64,000 bases of DNA from Ciona intestinalis (Eukaryota > Chordata > Ascidiacea > Phlebobranchia > Cionidae). Below are positions 49,301-61,300 of the stretch, piece after piece. The translations under genes and the position numbers were made by a program. Location of the stretch: contig NC_020168.2 of assembly GCF_000224145.3 (NCBI RefSeq), positions 1,613,290 through 1,677,289 on the forward strand, in the 5' to 3' direction. Under the pieces are notes generated by a model. It did not search any database and was not told where the DNA came from. It worked only from the letters and a program-made list of their open reading frames with translations. Each line of letters begins with the position of its first letter. Positions within the stretch are counted from its first letter, which is position 1.

Positions 49301-52300
49301 TTATAATTTGCAGCAGCTTGAATACAAATATTAATTTTGATTAGTACTGATCATTACATATCTTTTGCTTTTTAATTATAAAAACAAACAATTATTTTTT
49401 AATTTTAAGTTGTTACATGTTTTAGGCAATCGTTCAACACTTCTACAACTCCTATGTTAAAGCACGGAGAGTTCCTTTGTTTGCCGTATTTGATAATTTA
49501 GCACCGGTCGTCACAGTTCAGCAGAATTTTGATTCTTTGCTAATTCCACAAAGTATGTAGAAATTAGAGCATTAACATAACTAATGCAATCTCGGACAAC
49601 TTGTATGGTACATAGTAATTTTTGTAATTTTTTGTTGCAATTTGTGTTATGGGCCCCAGTGGGTAAAATATAAAAAATTATCTATATAACACATACATTA
49701 TGTGACATAATAAATTAATAATATGTAAGACTAAACTGTGAAATTAAAACATAGATTAAGTATAATATTTAAGAAGCAATTTATACTTTATGAACTTCTC
49801 TATATTAGTAATAGCAAACTTATGTTCATATTTTTGAATGTAGATCATGTTAGCAGGAAGAAGTCAGAGAATTATTATGTTAACAAGAATACGGTGCTAC
49901 GTGCACACACAAGTGCACATGAACATGAGTTGATTAAATCAGGTTTAGATGCTTACCTAATGGTGGGAGATGTGTATAGACGGGATACAATCGATGCAAC
50001 ACACTTTCCCGTATTTCACCAACTTGAAGGTGTACGACTTTTCAACTCTCAACAGGTAAAATTCATTGAAAGTATCCTTAGTTCCCCATAGCATATTTTT
50101 TTTCTTCTTTCAGTTTTTTAGTCAGTAATTTTTTATTATATTGCTATTTAATACATGCCTAAACATAATCAGTATATATAACGTCATTAATTACCCTGGA
50201 ATAGGTCATTTCACAGTTATGTTATGGCTGTCCTATTGTACAGCGTATGTGGTGACTTTATGCAACCAGATCTGTCTTGGGAGTTAGTATTAACTTTTAA
50301 CTACTGTGCTGTAGTGCTGTTTAGAACTAATCACTTATTTACTGCATTAAGAAGGATTTTATTTTTTAGTTGTTTTCAAAATGTGAAGGTGCAAGTGCTG
50401 ATTTGACGTTGTTTGAAGTGGGTGATGAAACAAAAGACAAACAATCGTGTCACACACTTGAAACTTCTAAATTACTGGAGTTTAACTTAAAACAAACAAT
50501 AGAAGATTGTATTAAAGATATTTTTGGAAAAGGTTTTAATGAACATTTAGTTTAAATAGCAAACTTGGTTTATTTATTTATCTTTTCCAATTACATGCGA
50601 ACAAATAATTTTTTATTGGCATATATATTTCTTTTTAATTTTTAGGCAATGGCTCTTTAGTATTTTATTTATGTAAACCTTACATTACCTCACTGCTTCT
50701 TTATTTAGAAAGAACTTTTTCTTTTTAGTTGTAAGATTAGTTTTCTTTATATTCAAAACGAATTACTCTACTAATAATAAAATACCAATTCCTATTTTAG
50801 AGGCGGAATGTAAATGGGTTGATGCTTACTTTCCTTTCACTCATCCTTCCTATGAATTGGAGATCAAGTATAATGATGAATGGATTGAAATGTTGGGGTG
50901 TGGAATCCTTAGACAAGAAATTCTTAACCAAGGTTTCTGTATCAGCCAATGTTTTTAATTCCTGCCCATTGGCAAGTTAGCGAAAGTGCCTGCTTACTGG
51001 GTTATTACATGCAACTTTGTAAGCTAACAATTTAGACAACCCAATAGCAAATAGTGACCACTGGATTGGAGCCAATCAGTATTGGTAATGTATCATTGTT
51101 AAACATTAAATCCAGATCCCTTTGGTTCAAGCGCCTAAATCACTTAGCCACGTCATCAGACTGCTATTAAGATGTTACTTACAGTAGAGAAAAAAAATTT
51201 ATTTTAAAATTAAGTGTATGAATATAGCTTATTTTTTCTCTGGCATAGCAATGACGTTCACTATCGCTAACACAGGTCAGACAGGTGTTTCAAAACAATT
51301 TCCAACACAGATTTTTTATCTTTCACATGTCCCTTAGGGGTCACTGCATATCTAAATTTGTAGTTTATTGTTTTTTTTTTTAATTTTTGCAACTCATTTG
51401 TAAACACCTAGTTGAAGCAATGGCAACTGTGTCTTGCAGCAGGACACACATACTGAAAGTAGTGATAGAATCATCACCCAGTCAGTGCTCAAACCATTTT
51501 GCCACCGCACTATATAATTATTTCCAAATATTTAATTGTTACAGCTGGTGCATGTGATCAAGTGGCTTGGGCATTTGGGTTGGGGCTGGAAAGGTTAGCA
51601 ATGAAATTATTTAATATTCCTGATATTCGATATATGTGGACTGAAGATGAATCATTTCTTGCACAATTTCGTTGTCATAGTGATTTTAAATCCATTAAAT
51701 TTAAGGTAAGTTATGAATTCCAGCATTAAACAATTGGCTAAGTTGAATGAATTAGAAAAAGAAGTATGTTGGATAGAGTAACTACAACTAGCGATGCATA
51801 ATACTTTTTTTGCACCGTGACACATGTTGATACCTTTTGTATATTACATATGCTGTTACATTTCTGGTTTGATATGTACATTGTTTGTGTTTTTTTAGCC
51901 AATTGTAAGCAAACAACCAGCTCTTGTAAATGATGTTGCTTTCTGGGTTCCAACTGATTTCACGCCAAATGATTTTTACGACCTTGTTCGTAGTGTGGAT
52001 GATGGGCTTGTACAAACCATCACATTAATAGACCAATTCACTCATTCAAGGTTTGATTTATTTTAACTTTTTTATGAATATAATGAAATAAATATTTTTA
52101 GCTTTGATTTCAATTAATAACCACTGGGTTAAAACAATTGCCAATAAGTGTTTTGCCCAAGGACGCATATACCCACAGTGGTAGCAGTGAAGAGCCTTGA
52201 CTGCATTACCTCTGAGTCAAAGGCGGGCACCTAACCACTTTGCCAGGGAGTTAGGCTACTACTTGTTTCATTAAAAGTTGATTATATGAAGTGTAATAGT

Positions 52301-52470
52301 TTTAATAAATTTTTAATTACACTCCTACATAAAGTGGAAAACAAAGCCACTGCTATCGGTTGTTCTATCGCCATGTGTCCCGTGCTCTTACTCAAGCTCA
52401 AGTAAACGAAGTCCATGGAAAAATTAAGAGAGCGGCTGTAAAACACCTTAATGTAGAAGGACGGTGGTAA
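46320..52470 (+). CDS. FARS2: Phenylalanyl-tRNA synthetase, mitochondrial
   Basis: Eight exons (46320-46628, 49426-49552, 49844-50055, 50370-50532, 50801-50932, 51545-51705, 51899-52050, 52335-52470) join in phase to 463 residues (451 in human). It charges mitochondrial tRNA-Phe as a monomer. In order: an N-terminal extension that could serve as transit peptide; the class II core with [28 protein letters not shown] (motif 1 region), [20 protein letters not shown] (motif 2), [16 protein letters not shown], and [20 protein letters not shown] (motif 3); then the C-terminal anticodon-binding fold (FDX-ACB) with [33 protein letters not shown] and VEGRW. Intron 1 (2.8 kb) is swollen by nested transposons; introns 5 and 7 hold SINEs. 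The gene is 266 bp from CCDC25 on the same strand. Confidence 0.95.
47366..48200. mobile_element. Nested DNA element, exact 10-bp flanking repeat
   Basis: Ends CACTGGCATTAGAG and CTCTACGCCAATG are inverted. Further in, GCGTGGGGGAGTGCG faces CGCACTCCCACGC. Exact direct repeats ATAGTAACTA flank it (47356-47365, 48201-48210). A Mutator-like origin would fit a 9-11 bp duplication. It contains a 50-N gap; no transposase was seen. Confidence 0.75.
47858..47907. other. Assembly gap, 50 N
   Basis: Inside the nested element of FARS2 intron 1. No duplicated flanks. Confidence 0.98.
50985..51170 (-). mobile_element. SINE remnant in FARS2 intron 5
   Basis: On the minus strand it has a tRNA-like head GTGGCTAAGTGATTTAGGCG and the body block matching AATTTGGACAACCCATTAGT of the SINE at 25487-25700. 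Confidence 0.55.
51405..51512 (-). mobile_element. SINE remnant in FARS2 intron 5
   Basis: The minus strand shows the head GTGGCAAAATGGTTTGAGCA and a GTGTGTCCTGCTGCAAGACA block that resembles the SINE body. Ends are decayed. Confidence 0.45.
52105..52256 (-). mobile_element. SINE copy in FARS2 intron 7
   Basis: The minus strand shows the tRNA-like head CCTGGCAAAGTGGTTAGGTG, then CTGCTACCACTGTGGGTATA and CAATTGTTTTAACCCAGTGG. It lies between the last two coding exons. Confidence 0.6.
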
Positions 52471-52490
52471 CAATCATGAATCATACAGAC

Positions 52491-52865
52491 CAGAGTCCGT
52501 ATATAAACATGAGTTATTTCATCACCATAGAAATCTTACAGGGCAACCAAATGGGGCTAATTTCGCCAATTGTTTACCCTAGCAACGGGAATTTTTAAAC
52601 ATATTTTTCTGCTTAGTCGCAGTTTATTTATACAACTCAAAAACTTCAAGTCACTTTTAAGCTTTAATAAATTTAAACAACTACTTGAAAATTTGATTTT
52701 CTTTAATCTGCATCCCGTATTTGTATTAAAAACATAAAATAGTATAAATTTAGCTATATATGTACATATTTATATTATGTCTATGATCAATTTAGCCCCA
52801 TTTGCTGTGTTCTATGTGATTTCTATGGGCGACATGAAATAACTCATGTTTATATACGGACTCTG
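52491..52865. mobile_element. 375-bp hAT-like MITE in the FARS2 3' UTR
   Basis: Inverted ends CAGAGTCCGTATATAAACAT and ATGTTTATATACGGACTCTG; similarity extends about 90 bp inward (GAGTTATTTCATC, ATAGAAATC, GGGGCTAAATT). An exact 8-bp target duplication ATACAGAC flanks it (52483-52490, 52866-52873). It begins 21 bases after the FARS2 stop codon and ends 14 bases before the AATAAA at 52879. Confidence 0.9.
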
Positions 52866-52878
52866 ATACAGACAAATG

Positions 52879-52884
52879 AATAAA
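52879..52884 (+). terminator. AATAAA poly(A) signal, probably of FARS2
   Basis: The first AATAAA after the FARS2 stop codon, followed by T-rich sequence. If used, the mRNA carries the whole 375-bp MITE. Confidence 0.5.
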
Positions 52885-53663
52885 GAATTTTTTTGCACAT
52901 AGTGCTTGGTATTTGAAGATATGTCGATATGATTGCTTGGTTTACTACAAATCATTCCAATATAAAGTTAATCTGTTATTCGAGGCATAGCATGCTTTTT
53001 GAACCTGTACAGTGAATGGTATTACAGTTTTGTATTATTATCTGTTTATTATATACCCCATGACATACGACTCAGTGAATGGTTAGGGGCATAAATTGTG
53101 GATAAAAACTTTTCGGCTTAAAATTGTTATAGGGGAGGGGAATCTACATGCTCAAACTAGATGGCTGAGCTCTAATGAATGGGCAGAGTAAAGAAGATTT
53201 GTATAAATATGAATACATAATTTAAATAGGTACCATACTACTGCGCCGAGCGTTTTGCAGAATCACCATTACACTCCGATAGTTTAGGGACAGTACAAGC
53301 GCTGTTTTGACTCCCTACGAACTGTCACATATCGGTTAGTTGCTGTACAATGTAATTTATGGTTGTAGTTATCTGCTAACTGTTGTTTTATTGAGCACGT
53401 AGGTGGCCATATAGAATGGTTGAGTGTAACTTGCGTGTCCGATGCTGTAATATATTCGTTCCGATTGATATATTTGTACCGGGCGCTATTGCACATGCGC
53501 AGTAGGTCTGAACAAATACAATACAAACTTAAATAAATACGTACCGACTGATAAAAGATCCGGAAAAAATTTTACAAAGCATATTCTAGGCCTACCATCT
53601 GTACTGTTGGCGCCGCTATGATTCAATTTTCGGTATTACGTAGCACTATAGCATATATTCAAA
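52885..53663. other. Intergenic, no gene seen
   Basis: No coding signal. 53455-53525 shares segments (CGGGCGCTATTGCACATGCG) with 57390-57470. Confidence 0.45.
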
Positions 53664-54197
53664 GGGCCTAAACACACCCAATGTCACTTTTATTTTTTAT
53701 GGTAAATTCATAAAGCGACCGTTTTATTGATTCCAAAAATACTTTGCTTATTAGAATTGGTCCAGTATAGGCGGAGATATTCGTCCTCAAACAGTGATCT
53801 CTAGCGCTATCTTTTTTTTACTACGAGCTCCGTGATTGTGACGTAGGAACGTACTAGTCACGTGACTGATTCATTCGTAAAAGCGAAACCTGCGTTTTTT
53901 TTTGTGCTTTTTTGCGTTTTTTTTGTTCTCTCGTTTTTCGCTGAAAACACTGCCTCTCGCCTTTCTGAATGAGAGCGGCCACGCTTCAACAATTTTGTTA
54001 CGTGTTTGTCACGTGGGTAGTACACTTCTCAATTTTTTTCGCCACGCAACTTTCAAATCAGTTTTTTGAATTTCACGGTGTTTGAGCTGGAATATCTTTG
54101 GTTATACAGAACCGATTAAAACAAGTAAGGTGTCGTTGGAATTAGAAAAACACACTCTATCGATTAAAGCGAAGTACATTTGAGTGTGTTTAGGCCC
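53664..54197. mobile_element. 534-bp inverted-repeat element
   Basis: GGGCCTAAACACACCCAA at the left and the inverse TTGAGTGTGTTTAGGCCC at the right. The flanks TTCAAA and TTTCAAA suggest a short target duplication, but it is not exact. The interior is non-coding, with T-rich runs. Confidence 0.65.
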
Positions 54198-54880
54198 TTT
54201 CAAAGCTTGATCGTTGTCCGCAAGGGCATCACCCCAAGATTAGCTTCGCTCAAATGGTGAAAGCTAATACACCAGGAATAGCGTTTAAAGGGCCAGCATG
54301 TCTTTTGTTTGGAACAAGCGAGTTAATAGAAGAAGCAGGTTTCACAAAAATAGAGTAGCCGGGATCGCAGCAATGAAAGGCAACAGAGTGGGTGTTACCA
54401 GGCAAGATGTTCTCGATCTGTTCGGAAAGCGGTGCTAGTGAAGAATCTCTCCCCCCACCTGATTTGCTAACCACTAACCCTTAACACCCTAACCATCAAC
54501 CCCTAACCTGGGGGTTCCAATACCCTTTTCTGAGAAAACACTGCTGGGACGCATAGAAAAGGACTATGGCAAACCAATTAGAAGCACTCACAAAATAGAT
54601 AAAGATGGTTTCAAGACTGAAGTCAGACAGATTGCAAAGAAAAGAGAAGATGTGGAGGAAAAAGCATGAGTGAAACGAAACTCACGGTAAATTGCACAAA
54701 GTGCAACATGGAACGGCCTACTATATACAAAACAATCAGACAGCTATTTCTGCTGGAGCTGGGGCAACAAACTTTTAATATGCAAAGTTTGCTGTGGCAG
54801 CGACCTATTCCTCACAAGCTTCGAGAGTAATTTAACTGCATATCCAGTATGCAAAGAAACCATGCTACTGTAATGTGAGT
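54198..54880 (+). pseudogene. Coding-like relics, unknown origin
   Basis: Three short open stretches on the plus strand look protein-like but are broken by stops and shifts: ISFAQMVKANTPGIAFKGPA (54230-54355), LLGRIEKDYGKPIRSTHKID (54540-54670), and a Cys-rich piece with CTKCNMERPTI and CKVCCGSDLF (54690-54870). A CCCTAA-like run lies between them (54470-54515). This may be a decayed mobile-element gene; no family could be assigned. Confidence 0.3.
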
Positions 54881-55285
54881 TTAACACTTAGTTTATTGAG
54901 ACGCGCACTGTTTTTATTGTTTACGTAATATTTGTATTTCTGTTAGCTTAGTTTGGAATGTGCTTCTTCTCACTGTCACTATTTGACCGGGTATTTTGCC
55001 TTTCCTATTACTGTTATTCACGCACGACTTGTTTCCCGTACTTATTTTAACGTTCCCACAACTTCCCGCACATTCCTTCTTGCCATTAGTGCCGTTGGTC
55101 TAATGGCTGTGTGTCTCGTGTCGCACATTGAGCGATTTTCCCCTTTACGTTGTACTGTGTTGGCTAGAGGTTATTTTTGTTATTGTTTTGTTGGGTTTTA
55201 TAAATTATTATGAACAAACTGTATCGAATCGTTTGAAAAGGCGTATCGAGTAGTTGTCTTCTAGTTGTTGTTTATGTGGTGTAGC
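54881..55285. other. Intergenic, no gene seen
   Basis: Contains an 86-codon plus-strand open stretch (54953-55213) without recognisable features; treated as chance. Confidence 0.4.
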
Positions 55286-55320
55286 CATGGCGCCCTCTAT
55301 AACTTATAGAGGGCGCCATG
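55286..55320. mobile_element. 35-bp palindrome with 8-bp target duplication
   Basis: CATGGCGCCCTCTATAA faces TTATAGAGGGCGCCATG around a single central C. Exact GGTGTAGC repeats flank it (55278-55285, 55321-55328). Confidence 0.85.
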
Positions 55321-55571
55321 GGTGTAGCCTAACAGTTTAGTTTATATTTTATTGTCATTCGTTTTTGTGCCGTTTTTATTAAATTACATGTTTTTATAGT
55401 TAAGTTTCAATCAATTTAGCTTATAACAGACTACAACATGATATTATAAAACAAGATTTATATTAGAACTTATATTTTAAATGTTAAAAAAAAACGCTTA
55501 ACGTGTTACAAGAACCAAATAAACACATACACGCACATATAACCGCTGTCTCGACAAATTCGATTACTGGA

Positions 55572-55643
55572 TCTACTGGCCTAACGGTTTTGGCGCCCGC
55601 TATTATAGCCTAATATCGCGGGTTCGATCCTCGCTTGCCGTAA
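55572..55643 (+). other. tRNA-like segment, probably not a working tRNA
   Basis: A box TGGCCTAACGG (55577-55587) and B box GGTTCGATCC (55620-55629), with a good T-arm stem (GCGGG/CTCGC). The 5' segment does not pair with the 3' TTGCCGT, so there is no acceptor stem. Likely a tRNA-derived repeat head or tRNA pseudogene. Confidence 0.5.
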
Positions 55644-55715
55644 CAATTATTTTAGATTTACTTTCTTTTAATAAGAGATATAGGGACTAATACTATATAC
55701 ACTTTTTATTATTTA

Positions 55716-55890
55716 GCGTAAAAATAATTCAAGTCGTAGCGTAAAAATAATTCAAGTCGTAACGTAAAAATAATTCAAGTTGTAACGTAAAAATAATTCA
55801 AGTCGTAACGTAAAATTAATTCAAGTTGTAACGTAAAAATAATTCAAGTCGTAACGTATAGGCCTAATGAATTCAAGTTGTAGCGTAAAA
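55716..55890. repeat. Minisatellite, about 21-bp unit, about 8 copies
   Basis: Tandem units of the form GTAACGTAAAAATAATTCAAG with C/T changes at one position. The last two units carry an insertion and a truncation. Confidence 0.9.
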
Positions 55891-58347
55891 TTATATTTTT
55901 GTGTGAAAGATCCAAAAATAAAACAACATATTGCATAAAAGTCTTTTTTTCGTGTTGTTTTTTGACCAAGTTGGTCCCCAATAATTAAGACACATACGTC
56001 GGTTTTACCCAAATGTACGACAAGTAAGCAGGCCCTATCACTAACCAGGCCACAATAATATTTTAAGTGCAGGTAGGTCCAACACAACCACTTTTCAGAA
56101 GAACCCAACGTACGTATGAACAAGACTGAAAATGAATATTGTAACGTACGAACTGAAACAGTAGGTTAACTTGGCTCACCAGCATTTGTAAATTACAAGA
56201 GGTCACAAATCTAATGAATAAGCACGTTTTAAACTAATTAGCATAATATAGTAGAGTCGGGAAAGATGGGACACCTTTAACACATAATATCCAAATAGCT
56301 TGATCGTGTTTTAAACAATTAACAACGGTCTGTAGAAGTTGTGAAGATACGGTTTTATAATTCTTTAAATGTTTTTTGTTTAATCCTTTTACTACAACGG
56401 TCGACTGGACTCGATCAAAAACAAATCTGAAGTAACCAACAAAACGGGTTCCAGTCGCCATTGGTGACTGTGAAGCAGTAGGCAGAATGTACTTATACAT
56501 GTATTATAACTAATGAAACTTATGACGTTTTAGGATTGAGTGATTGGTAAAGAATATGTGTAATTGTTTTGGATTTATTTTCTTTTAATAAGAGATAAAG
56601 GAGGCTATTATTATTATATACACTTTTATTTATAATTGCACACTAACGTAAACAAAGCCAAAACTTACCAATTACTGTGTTATTACTGGATTCCCGATGT
56701 ATGGCAGTTTCACTTGACTCGCAAGCGTTACAATCATTAATTACACATTAAATGGACGATTTTCTACACTATGGTTTTTAAGGCTAAGCTAAGTTTAAAT
56801 TATTGTATCGAATGTAGTCGATTAATCAATGGTAAAGTACATTTTAAGTACGAGTTAGCGCCTTAAACAAACGGAAATGTAATCGTTAATTACTCGCTAA
56901 TTAGGCGATCATATGCAATATGATTTATAAAACTATGCTTAGTTCAAAATACTTTATAAAGTACAATCGATTAATTAAAGTTTAAGGTGCATTTTGAATT
57001 TGGCGCATTTGATCAGACAGTAAAGTAATCGTTAATTAATCGCTAATTATGCGGTTTCAATTTTGGAAATTTAGTCTAAAAGAGATTAAAGAATAAATGC
57101 TAGAATTAAAAATTGAGGTAAGTGCGGAAAAAAGTCGCCTAAAAAACAACAACAACAGCAAGAACAACTGTTCGACGAAAAAGGATCTATATGACCGCTA
57201 ACGTGCTCAATAAGTAAAATGTGCTTATTAAGCTAGCAAAAAATAAGTTTGTTAGTGGTAGGCCTAATTACTTTTTCTAAACTACAAGTATTAACATATA
57301 TCAACTCAGCTCTGTTGACTTCAAATCAAGTTTTAACGTGTAAACGTCGTATATGGAACGTTTTTAACGAAGGGTCGTAATAAATTTGGACCGGGTGTTT
57401 TTTTGTATTTGTTTTGACCTATTGCGCATGCGCACTAGCGTCTCGGCGCATGCGCAATAGTAACCGGTGCGAATATATTACAACACCATATTCATTGGTT
57501 AAGGCATCAGGGAAATGGTGCATCTCGTACTCGTAAGTATTTACTTCTCCAAGCAACGGGGCAAAGTGAGTTTTTGTAGATCAGGCAATTCATTTAGCCA
57601 GTTATTCAACTCGTTAATATCGGCATCCGGCAATTTAGCATCCCAATCAAGCTTCACACGTGAATAGAAAAAAGATATTACGGTTTTGGGCCGCTGCGCG
57701 TTCTACTCTTTTTTATTTCTGTGGCTTAAACAGATATGTGTCTATGATAATATATATTATATCTTTTATATTACATCTGTGGCCCATAGTGAACATACAC
57801 ATCATAATTATATTTTTGTACACTCGTTTCAGTGAGCGCCATTACGTTTTAATTTAATATATTCAAATTTCAGGAGTTTTGAAACAACGAATTTATTTTT
57901 CCCCTATTGCATGACACTTGTCTGTAATCAAGTAACAACTCCTATCTAAACTGCAGAACTCGTCAGCGATTCTTCATTTGTGAGTTTTACCATGAATTAG
58001 TATTTATAATTGGTTGTGCAATTGTTGGCTGATAAAACAGTGGTTATAATGCATAACAGGCTTTAGAATTTAAGTAAATGCTATAAAATTGTGGTTACAC
58101 CGCATAAACTGCGTTAAAAAATGTAGTCGAGAATAATGCAGGGGTTTTTGTGGAAACAAATTCGTAGCCACTTTGTATTTCACAGAGCAATAGGCTGTTT
58201 AACTTTTGTTACAAGTTTCTTGTCTTGTAAACGCATATATCTTTCGAGGAATAATAACTTACTTTTGTAAACTGTATTAGTATAACATAGTAATATAAAT
58301 TCTGTATGATATTACCTAATAATTTTATATATTTGTGTTTAATTTAG
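55891..58347. other. Intergenic, repeats upstream of the USP gene
   Basis: 56248-56382 is the left half of a GGGACAC MITE (ATAGTAGAGTCGGGAAAGAT). 56386-56560 is a relative of 23748-23900. 57060-57210 is a relative of 38105-38240 (inverted). 57421-57456 holds two GCGCATGCGC motifs. No gene is seen. The promoter and 5' exon of the USP gene may lie in the last kilobase. Confidence 0.5.
57421..57456. promoter_or_regulatory. Two NRF1-like GCGCATGCGC motifs
   Basis: TTGCGCATGCGCACT and GGCGCATGCGCAATA match the NRF1 consensus core and lie about 940 bp before the USP start codon. A related but weaker site sits in a similar repeat at 53490, so this may be repeat sequence rather than a promoter. Confidence 0.3.
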
Positions 58348-58393
58348 TGTGGGATACAGTTGTATAGCAAAAACGTTAGAAAGTGTGAAAAAC

Positions 58394-61300
58394 ATGGGTC
58401 TCCCTGAAAAAGAAAAAAATCCTAGACGAAAGTCAACTTTAAAGGCGTTTGGAAATTTTATTGCTATGCATATGGTAAAAAAACTGGTGAGACGCAACAA
58501 AACCGGTGCAGGAAACAAAAATGATAAAGATGCAATTGATGCAGGATTCTCTGGTTCAAATAATGAAAATGGTTTCTCAAATGGTAATAATGGTTCTTTG
58601 CTTCATGCACATGGCAGCACCAATGGAAATGGTGTTGCTATTAATGGCTCAAAAAGTTACAGTGGATTACCAAACGGTCTGGATCTCAGTTCATTGAATG
58701 CTATGCCAGGTGTGGTTGGGATGATTAACCATGGAAATACTTNNNNNNNNNNNNNNNNNNNNNNNNNNNNNNNNNNNNNNNNNNNNNNNNNNTGTCCAAT
58801 GCTTAAGCAACACAGATGTGTTGGCTGAATATTTTGTGATGGGGCAATACAAAATAGATTTGAAAAATTGTAGAAAGGATCGTAGTAAGAAGTATGGTAC
58901 TAAAGGTGAAGTAATTGAGTTAATGGCAACTCTTGTAAGGAGCTTATGGACAGTAACATATACCCAAGACATGACAAAAAGTTTAAAAGATGGCATTTCA
59001 AAATATGCTTCACAGTATAAAGGCTCCAGTCAGCATGATTCTCAAGAATTCATGTTGTGGCTGATGGATAAAATGCATGAAGATATAAACATGATGCCTG
59101 CTAAAAAGCGCTCATTTACTCGGAAACAGTCATTCCGAAAAAGCTCCCGAAAATTTTCTGTTGAAAAAACTGCTGAAGATTCTGCTGCTGCACCAAAACT
59201 TGCTGTTGATTTATCCCCAACTAGTTTTGTTCAAAAAGTTTTTCAAGGACACTATAGATCAAGTTTAAGCTGTCCTAATTGCAAGAAGCGCAGTGACACA
59301 ACAGACCCATTTTTATGTGTTTCGCTCCCCTTAAAACAAAGAACCACTCGTCCAATGTATGTGAATGTGGTGTATCTTCCAAATAAACGACGAAGTGGGC
59401 TGGGCAGAAAGCATATGGCGGGTAAAACCATCAAAATTGGTGTTTCTGTACCTCTTGATGGTAAAATAAATGATCTTAGACAAGCAGTAGCAGCTGAGTG
59501 TGGTATTCACTCTAGATTACTCGCTTTTGTTGATTTACAACATGACGGTTTTCACAAAGCATATGGGGATGACTATGCTCTTATTGATTTCCCTATGAAC
59601 AACTCTTCAACAACAGCCGTAAACATGTCATTGTATGCATTTGAGATGCCACCTATAGCCAAGATGACAGCTGGAACTTTACCGCGGAACTTTGCCAGTA
59701 GTCACAAAAAAAGAGCAACGATAGCTGGGAAGTTTGGGAAAGATGGAAACGAAGGCAACACAAGTAATTCTATTCCTGATAGTATAGTTGTGATCCTGAT
59801 TAATAAACAAGGAGTAAGAGAACAAGGTAACTTAACTTTCAAAGTTTGATAAAAAATTATACATTTTTGGATAAAAACTAAAAAACAACCACTTTTTTAA
59901 ATATTAATGTTATGAAGTAAGGTAGCGGGAAAAAAGTTGCTCAAGGAAATGTACTTGTATTTGAGATAGTTGTGTTGAGTCAAGTTGTTCTCCATCAATT
60001 CAATTGCAATACAACATATATATGGATATATTTATGGCAAATTGGTAATGTTTAAATTTCTTTAAATAATATGTAGGAAAAAGGTTCGGTCGTCCTCTTG
60101 TTTTTCGTGCATCCAGAGATGTTCTTTCCAGTGAACTTCAATCTATGATTCTTAATCAGATGAGCGATCAACTTAAAAATGGTGTCAAGCATGAACGTAT
60201 GGGTTCATTGTTTAGATTACAGGTACTTCAATAAACAAAAATTATATATACATTCAAGTGGGTTGATAAAAAACAATGAAGTACTTGGGGTAGAAAGGAT
60301 AACCCCCCCTTGTCCACTAAAAAAAATCACACAAAGAGCTTTTTTGGGTAAAAGCCTAAAAGGAATCTTTTATTTGGCATATTTTTTTATTCTAACCTTC
60401 ATTCCAAGTAATTCTGTTCTACATTATAAAGCTTTATTCATTCTGGTAATTAACTTTCGGTAAAACACAAATTACTAAATTAAACAAAAAATTGACAAAA
60501 AAAGCTTTTTGTAGGGGGTGCTAAACTTTTTTCCAAGAAGCCCTTCATGATAAACTTATTGTGTATGCAGTTATTTGCTGGATATTAAAGTATCTTGCTG
60601 CTGCAACTGGTATATTTTATTTTTAACTTTTACGGACAATTCATACCCTTTTTTTTGTACTCAAAATTGCCTTATGGACAGGATTGTAAAAATACCCCTT
60701 TTTCAGTGATAATGTCACCGTCCGGATCATGGAAAAACAACCGGATTTTTTAGTAGAAATAAATCCTATTTATATTAAAATCAACTTTCTTACGTTCGGC
60801 CGACAATATACTCTTTGGTTTCTTTGTTCCGTAATTATTGACGACATAAACGTGCGCTCTATTTTAATCGCATCGCTTACATTGCGAGAACACGGCGAAT
60901 AGCTAAAATGACGAAACGGTTCGTGCAAACATTAAAAAAATGCTATTTCCTAACACCTACTATACTAATTTTGTCACGAATCATGTCACATGGGGAACCA
61001 TTATGTGGTGAATTTGAAATGATATTACATTTATTAAAATGACGTATCTAAATCGGTAGAAACAAATGAAAAGTTTTACGCACGTTCATGGTGGATTAAA
61101 AATGTAACGATGATTACGTCATAATACCTTTGATAAACTATTAAAATTTTAGAAAACAATTGTGGTTTATGTGCTTCTATATTTCATATAATTGTTTTAT
61201 TCCCGATATAATTTTAAGCAAGCAACCAAGAATAGTTTAAACTTTAATAAATGCAGGTAAATTGCGTTTATGTGAATTTTAATTGGTGCAAATATAAGAG

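Noticed and set aside
55716..55890. CRISPR-like array
   Set aside because: The units are directly tandem, without unique spacers, and the genome is eukaryotic. It is a minisatellite.
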